From contig JAPUES010000189.1 of the NCBI GenBank assembly GCA_027492445.1, positions 1 through 9,021 of the forward strand: a DNA stretch of 9,021 nt. The letters run 5' to 3'. How positions within the stretch are numbered: position 1 is the stretch's first letter; the number at the start of each line of letters is the position of its first letter. Positions 6,334 through 9,021 of the stretch are shown here, in pieces. Source of the stretch: Sporomusaceae bacterium. Lineage in GTDB: Bacteria; Bacillota; Negativicutes; DSM-13327. Under the pieces are notes generated by a model. That model saw only the letters and a program-made list of their open reading frames with translations. It searched no databases and was not told the DNA's origin. Made by a program: the position numbers and the translations under genes.

Positions 6334-6830
6334 TTTTTCACTCCACTATCCTTAGCTGAATTTGTCATTTCCCGGGTAATAACCGCAAAAGCTTTATCGA
6401 CAATTTCCGATAACCGTTCATACTTTTTCCCTAAATAAAGGTATCCTAAGAGAGCCTCAAAACCAGTACTACTGCGATACTCTCCCACTGTCGCACTTTT
6501 AGGAACAGTGGATTTGGCATTACGACCTCTGCGGGCAACGCTTTTTTCTTGTTCAGTTAGCTCACCCTCGATGGCTTTGTAGGCTATTGCTTGCATGGTC
6601 GCCGATACTACCTTAGAACCAAAGGTATGCAATACCCGTACTTTATTTTGTTCATAGGACAATAATTTCGTACGCACATGTAAGTTAAAATAGGCATCTC
6701 CAATATAGGCAAGCACTAGAGGATGTAGCTGTTCTACTGGTATATCAGCATATTTAGCTAGGGGTGGGCCATCTCCTGTGCACTCACCAAAAGCATTTTC
6801 TATTAAAAATTGAAATTGATCAAATTTCAT
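6330..6830 (-). CDS. mrnC: Mini-ribonuclease III
   Basis: Homodimeric RNase III-like nuclease lacking the double-stranded-RNA-binding domain. In Bacillus subtilis MrnC matures the 3' and 5' ends of 23S rRNA. From the ATG at 6830 the protein has 166 residues. The RNase III signature is LAYIGDA (40-46, catalytic Asp45) and the second acidic residue is Glu125 in FEALLGYLYL; RRGRNAKS (100-107) is also typical of the family. It has about 22 more N-terminal residues than B. subtilis MrnC. I prefer this ATG because it overlaps the cysS stop as ATGA and has GGTGG 8 bases upstream. A GTG at 6842, with AAGG 6 bases upstream, would add MEKT and cannot be excluded. Its own TGA overlaps the thyX ATG, again as ATGA. 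Confidence 0.93.
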   Translation of the reverse strand: MKFDQFQFLIENAFGECTGDGPPLAKYADIPVEQLHPLVLAYIGDAYFNLHVRTKLLSYEQNKVRVLHTFGSKVVSATMQAIAYKAIEGELTEQEKSVARRGRNAKSTVPKSATVGEYRSSTGFEALLGYLYLGKKYERLSEIVDKAFAVITREMTNSAKDSGVKK

Positions 6831-8272
6831 CGTTTTTTCCACCGCACGCCTTGGGGGGAATCTTCTAATACAATTCCTACTGCCCCTAAACTGTCTCGAA
6901 CTTTATCGGCAATTGCCCAGTTCTTCGCAAGGCGTGCATCTTGACGAATACTAATAATAATATCCATTAATTCTCCTACTAACTCTTGGTTGCCATCGAT
7001 TTTTCCTTGTCGTTCTTGAACCAAGATTCCTAAAACATCAGCCATCATAAAGTATACTTCACGCATGGCCGAATAAGCCTGATTGTCATGTGCTATCTTA
7101 TTATTGACGACCCCATTATAGTAAACATTGATCTCTTTTGCTACGCCAAACATGATGCCAATCGCCAAAGCTGTATTAAAATCATCATCCATCGCAGTAT
7201 AAAATGATTCTTTAGCAGTTTCTATATTTTTTTGTATCTCTCTGGTTGTTTCACTTACTGCGCCACTTTTCATACTATCGAGATAATTAATATTTTCCAC
7301 TGCAGTACGCAATCTTTCCAAGCTGCGTTCCGCTTCCGATAAACGCTCATCACTAAAATCAAGGGGACTGCGGTAATGAGTCGATAAAACGAAGAATCGT
7401 AATACATCGGGAGAATAATGTTCTAAAATATCTTTTACCAAGAAGAAATTCCCTAAAGATTTACTCATTTTTTCTTCATTTACCGTAATAAATCCATTAT
7501 GGAGCCAGTAGCGTACAAAGGGTTTTTCTTCGTCCATACATGCTTCCGATTGGGCAATCTCATTTTCATGATGTGGAAATATTAAGTCACTGCCACCACC
7601 ATGAAAATCAAAACTATTACCTAAATATTTTAGTGACATGGCGGAGCATTCAATGTGCCAGCCAGGTCGTCCCTTTCCCCAAGGACTTTCCCATGCAGGT
7701 TCACCAGGTTTCGCCGTTTTCCATAAAGCAAAGTCCATGGGATGATGTTTTCGTTCATCCACATCAACACGCGCCCCAGCCTGCATATCTTCAATATTAC
7801 GCCCGCTTAAATTACCATATTGTTCAAATTTTTCAATACTATAATACACATCACCGTCAACAATATAAGCGTACCCTTTTGCTACCAGTGTTTCCACCAT
7901 GGTAATAATTTCTGTCATATGTTCTGATACGGTAGGATAATGATCCGCCCGACGAATGTTTAGTTTATCCATCACTTCAAAATAAGCTGCAATATAGCGG
8001 TTTGCAACAACATCCCAGGTAACTTGTTCCTTATTGGCAATATTAATAATTTTATCATCAATATCTGTAAAGTTTTGTATATGTTCGACTTTATAATCCC
8101 GATGTTCTAAGTATCTTTTAATTACATCCCAGGTGAGAAAAGGCCGAGCATTTCCAATATGAGGATGGTTATAGGGGGTTACACCACAGACATACATCTT
8201 CACTTTACCAGCCTCTAAGGGTATAAATTCTTCTTTTTGTCTTGTTAATGTATTATAAACTCTAATTGTCAT
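6827..8272 (-). CDS. cysS: Cysteinyl-tRNA synthetase
   Basis: Class I aminoacyl-tRNA synthetase that charges tRNA-Cys with cysteine in the cytosol. The protein has 481 residues, a normal full length. The Rossmann catalytic domain carries the HIGH signature as HIGN (38-41) and the KMSKS loop (268-272). The zinc ligands that discriminate cysteine are visible: Cys29 (YVCGVTPYN), Cys209 (GWHIECSAMS), His234 and Glu238 (FPHHENEIAQ). A DALR-type helical region and tRNA-binding C-terminus follow (about 350-481). The ORF starts 11 bases inside cysE and its TGA overlaps the likely mrnC ATG, so translation is probably coupled. Expression should depend on the upstream T-box, which senses this enzyme's own substrate. 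Confidence 0.98.
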   Translation of the reverse strand: MTIRVYNTLTRQKEEFIPLEAGKVKMYVCGVTPYNHPHIGNARPFLTWDVIKRYLEHRDYKVEHIQNFTDIDDKIINIANKEQVTWDVVANRYIAAYFEVMDKLNIRRADHYPTVSEHMTEIITMVETLVAKGYAYIVDGDVYYSIEKFEQYGNLSGRNIEDMQAGARVDVDERKHHPMDFALWKTAKPGEPAWESPWGKGRPGWHIECSAMSLKYLGNSFDFHGGGSDLIFPHHENEIAQSEACMDEEKPFVRYWLHNGFITVNEEKMSKSLGNFFLVKDILEHYSPDVLRFFVLSTHYRSPLDFSDERLSEAERSLERLRTAVENINYLDSMKSGAVSETTREIQKNIETAKESFYTAMDDDFNTALAIGIMFGVAKEINVYYNGVVNNKIAHDNQAYSAMREVYFMMADVLGILVQERQGKIDGNQELVGELMDIIISIRQDARLAKNWAIADKVRDSLGAVGIVLEDSPQGVRWKKR

Positions 8273-8936
8273 TTTTTTTTAATTCCTCCTCTAGCTGATC
8301 TATTCTTTTTTCCATTTTTCTCATGTTGCGTTGCATACACAACATCATTTCATTGACAGGATCAGGGAGATCATTGTGTTCTAAGTCAATAGCCCCATCG
8401 AACTTGCCATTAATTTTCTTACCATTATGCCACACTACCTGCCCTGGAATACCTACTACTGTAGAATTAGGTGGCACTTCTTTTAAAACAACGGAACCTG
8501 CACCTATTTTTGAGTTTTCTCCAACAGTGAAGGAACCTAATACCTTCGCCCCACTAGCCACCACCACATTATCACCAATTGTTGGATGACGTTTACCTTT
8601 TTCTTTACCGGTCCCCCCTAGAGTTACGCCCTGATAAAGAGTTACATTGTCTCCTATTTCAGCGGTTTCCCCTATTACAATACCTGTTCCATGGTCAATG
8701 AATAGTCCTTTACCGATAGTCGCACCAGGATGAATTTCGATGCCTGTCATAAAACGACCCCAATTCGAGATCATCCGTGGCAAAACAATAAAACCACGCT
8801 TATAAAACCAATGACTTATACCATGCAACCAAATGGCATGAAGCCCAGGATAGCAAAGAAGTACTTCCCACATACTTCTTGCAGCAGGATCACGCTCAAA
8901 CACTACCTGAATATCTTCTTTAATCCATTTGAACAT
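8262..8936 (-). CDS. cysE: Serine O-acetyltransferase
   Basis: Transfers an acetyl group from acetyl-CoA to L-serine, giving O-acetylserine, the committed cytosolic step of cysteine synthesis. The 224-residue protein is the short Gram-positive form. An N-terminal helical part (about 1-60) precedes a left-handed beta-helix of hexapeptide repeats (about 65-165). Family motifs are GIEIHPGATIG (65-75), DHGTGIVIGET (81-91, catalytic His82), GVTLGGTGKEKGKRHP (103-118, His117) and the closing VVGIPG (160-165). Residues about 196-222 are charged and heptad-like, probably a short coiled coil beyond the enzymatic core. The ATG has a strong AAGGAGG at 8950-8944 with a 7-base spacer. It is first in an operon behind the Cys T-box, and its 3' end overlaps cysS by 11 bases. 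Confidence 0.96.
   Translation of the reverse strand: MFKWIKEDIQVVFERDPAARSMWEVLLCYPGLHAIWLHGISHWFYKRGFIVLPRMISNWGRFMTGIEIHPGATIGKGLFIDHGTGIVIGETAEIGDNVTLYQGVTLGGTGKEKGKRHPTIGDNVVVASGAKVLGSFTVGENSKIGAGSVVLKEVPPNSTVVGIPGQVVWHNGKKINGKFDGAIDLEHNDLPDPVNEMMLCMQRNMRKMEKRIDQLEEELKKNDN
8285..8291 (-). promoter_or_regulatory. Ribosome binding site of cysS inside the cysE 3' end
   Basis: GAGGAGG lies within the last codons of cysE. The spacer to the cysS ATG is 12 bases, longer than usual, and ends in eight A residues that run into the A of the start codon. The site supports the ATG at 8272; the A-tract is a possible place for polymerase slippage or sequencing length error. Confidence 0.75.
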
Positions 8937-8968
8937 ATTTTCCCCTCCTTTTTATGAAAACAATCAAC

Positions 8969-9002
8969 AAAAAGACCACTATCTCCTACAGAGACAGTGG
9001 TC
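8969..9002 (-). terminator. T-box intrinsic terminator before cysE
   Basis: On the minus strand a 12-bp stem (GACCACTGTCTC at 9002-8991 with GAGATAGTGGTC at 8985-8974, one G-T wobble) closes a 5-base loop and is followed by five T residues at 8973-8969. Its 5' arm contains both segments needed by the antiterminator, so the two folds exclude each other. This is the off-state of the leader. Confidence 0.92.
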
Positions 9003-9021
9003 CGTGATTCCACTCTGCTTA
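8969..9021 (-). promoter_or_regulatory. T-box riboswitch, 3' part (antiterminator and terminator), probably tRNA-Cys specific
   Basis: Read on the minus strand, positions 9016-9003 (AGAGTGGAATCACG) match the T-box consensus AGGGTGGNACCGCG at 11 of 14 positions. A canonical antiterminator folds here: 9018-9013 (GCAGAG) pairs with CTCTGT at 8993-8988, a 7-base bulge TGGAATC follows at 9012-9006, then ACGG (9005-9002) pairs with CTGT (8997-8994) around an ACCA loop. The first four bulge bases, TGGA, are complementary to the 3' end UCCA of a tRNA with U73; tRNA-Cys normally has U73, and the genes downstream are cysE and cysS. When tRNA-Cys is charged the competing terminator forms and the operon is shut off. 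Stem I with the specifier codon (expected TGC or TGT) lies beyond the window's right edge, so specificity is inferred from the bulge and the genes. Confidence 0.9.

Noticed and set aside
7540..7905. 121-codon plus-strand open frame, rich in His and Gln
   Set aside because: It lies entirely antisense to the catalytic core of cysS, has no ribosome binding site or recognisable domain, and its composition mirrors the opposite strand.
8323..8957. Plus-strand open frames of 75 and 88 codons antisense to cysE
   Set aside because: Antisense to the hexapeptide-repeat gene; low-complexity products without homology that I recognise.
1..9021. Mobile elements, CRISPR arrays, tRNA or rRNA genes
   Set aside because: No transposase or integrase genes, no direct repeats with regular spacing, and no cloverleaf or rRNA segments were seen; all gaps between genes are below about 210 bases.

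Overview
All nine genes lie on the minus strand and read from high to low coordinates. The set is a low-GC Firmicutes chromosomal core: a cysteine/tRNA-Cys operon, RNA-processing and RNA-modifying enzymes, a Spo0H-type sigma factor, and cell-envelope genes. A recognisable sporulation sigma factor (SigH), a PPi-dependent phosphofructokinase, a flavin-dependent thymidylate synthase and a T-box leader together suggest an anaerobic, endospore-forming member. A Sporomusa/Pelosinus-type Negativicute is my best guess; this is an inference from protein style and gene order, not a proof.

Layout in transcription order. (1) 9021-8969: the 3' end of a T-box riboswitch (antiterminator plus terminator). 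Its TGGA bulge fits the discriminator end of tRNA-Cys. (2) 8936-5647: cysE, cysS, mrnC and thyX form a tight operon with overlaps of 11, 4 and 4 bases, closed by a hairpin at 5586-5636. (3) 5483-3369: rlmB and a membrane-anchored VanW/G5 protein, the second starting on the base after the rlmB stop. (4) 3318-2410: sigH with its own sigma-A-type promoter, an untranslated leader of about 100 nt containing a hairpin and T-rich tract, and a strong terminator. (5) 2358-937: pfp, preceded by a possible SigH-type promoter and followed by a strong terminator. (6) 869-14: uppP with its own -10 box and a GTG start.

How they fit together. CysE makes O-acetylserine, the precursor of cysteine, and CysS charges tRNA-Cys with cysteine. 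Placing both behind a tRNA-Cys-sensing leader ties cysteine synthesis and use to tRNA charging. MrnC (23S rRNA 3' maturation) and RlmB (23S 2'-O-methylation) are ribosome-biogenesis partners that often sit here. The cysE-cysS-mrnC-rlmB-sigH order is the conserved Bacillus/Clostridia backbone. In this window thyX is inserted, a vanW-family gene occupies the place where rae1/yacP often lies, and after sigH the usual rpmG-secE-nusG is absent and replaced by pfp and uppP.

No gap between genes exceeds about 210 bases. I see no mobile element, CRISPR array, tRNA or rRNA gene, and no sign of a wholly new system. The points most worth a second look are regulatory: the Cys T-box, the sigH leader, the candidate SigH promoter before pfp, and the broken synteny on both sides of sigH.
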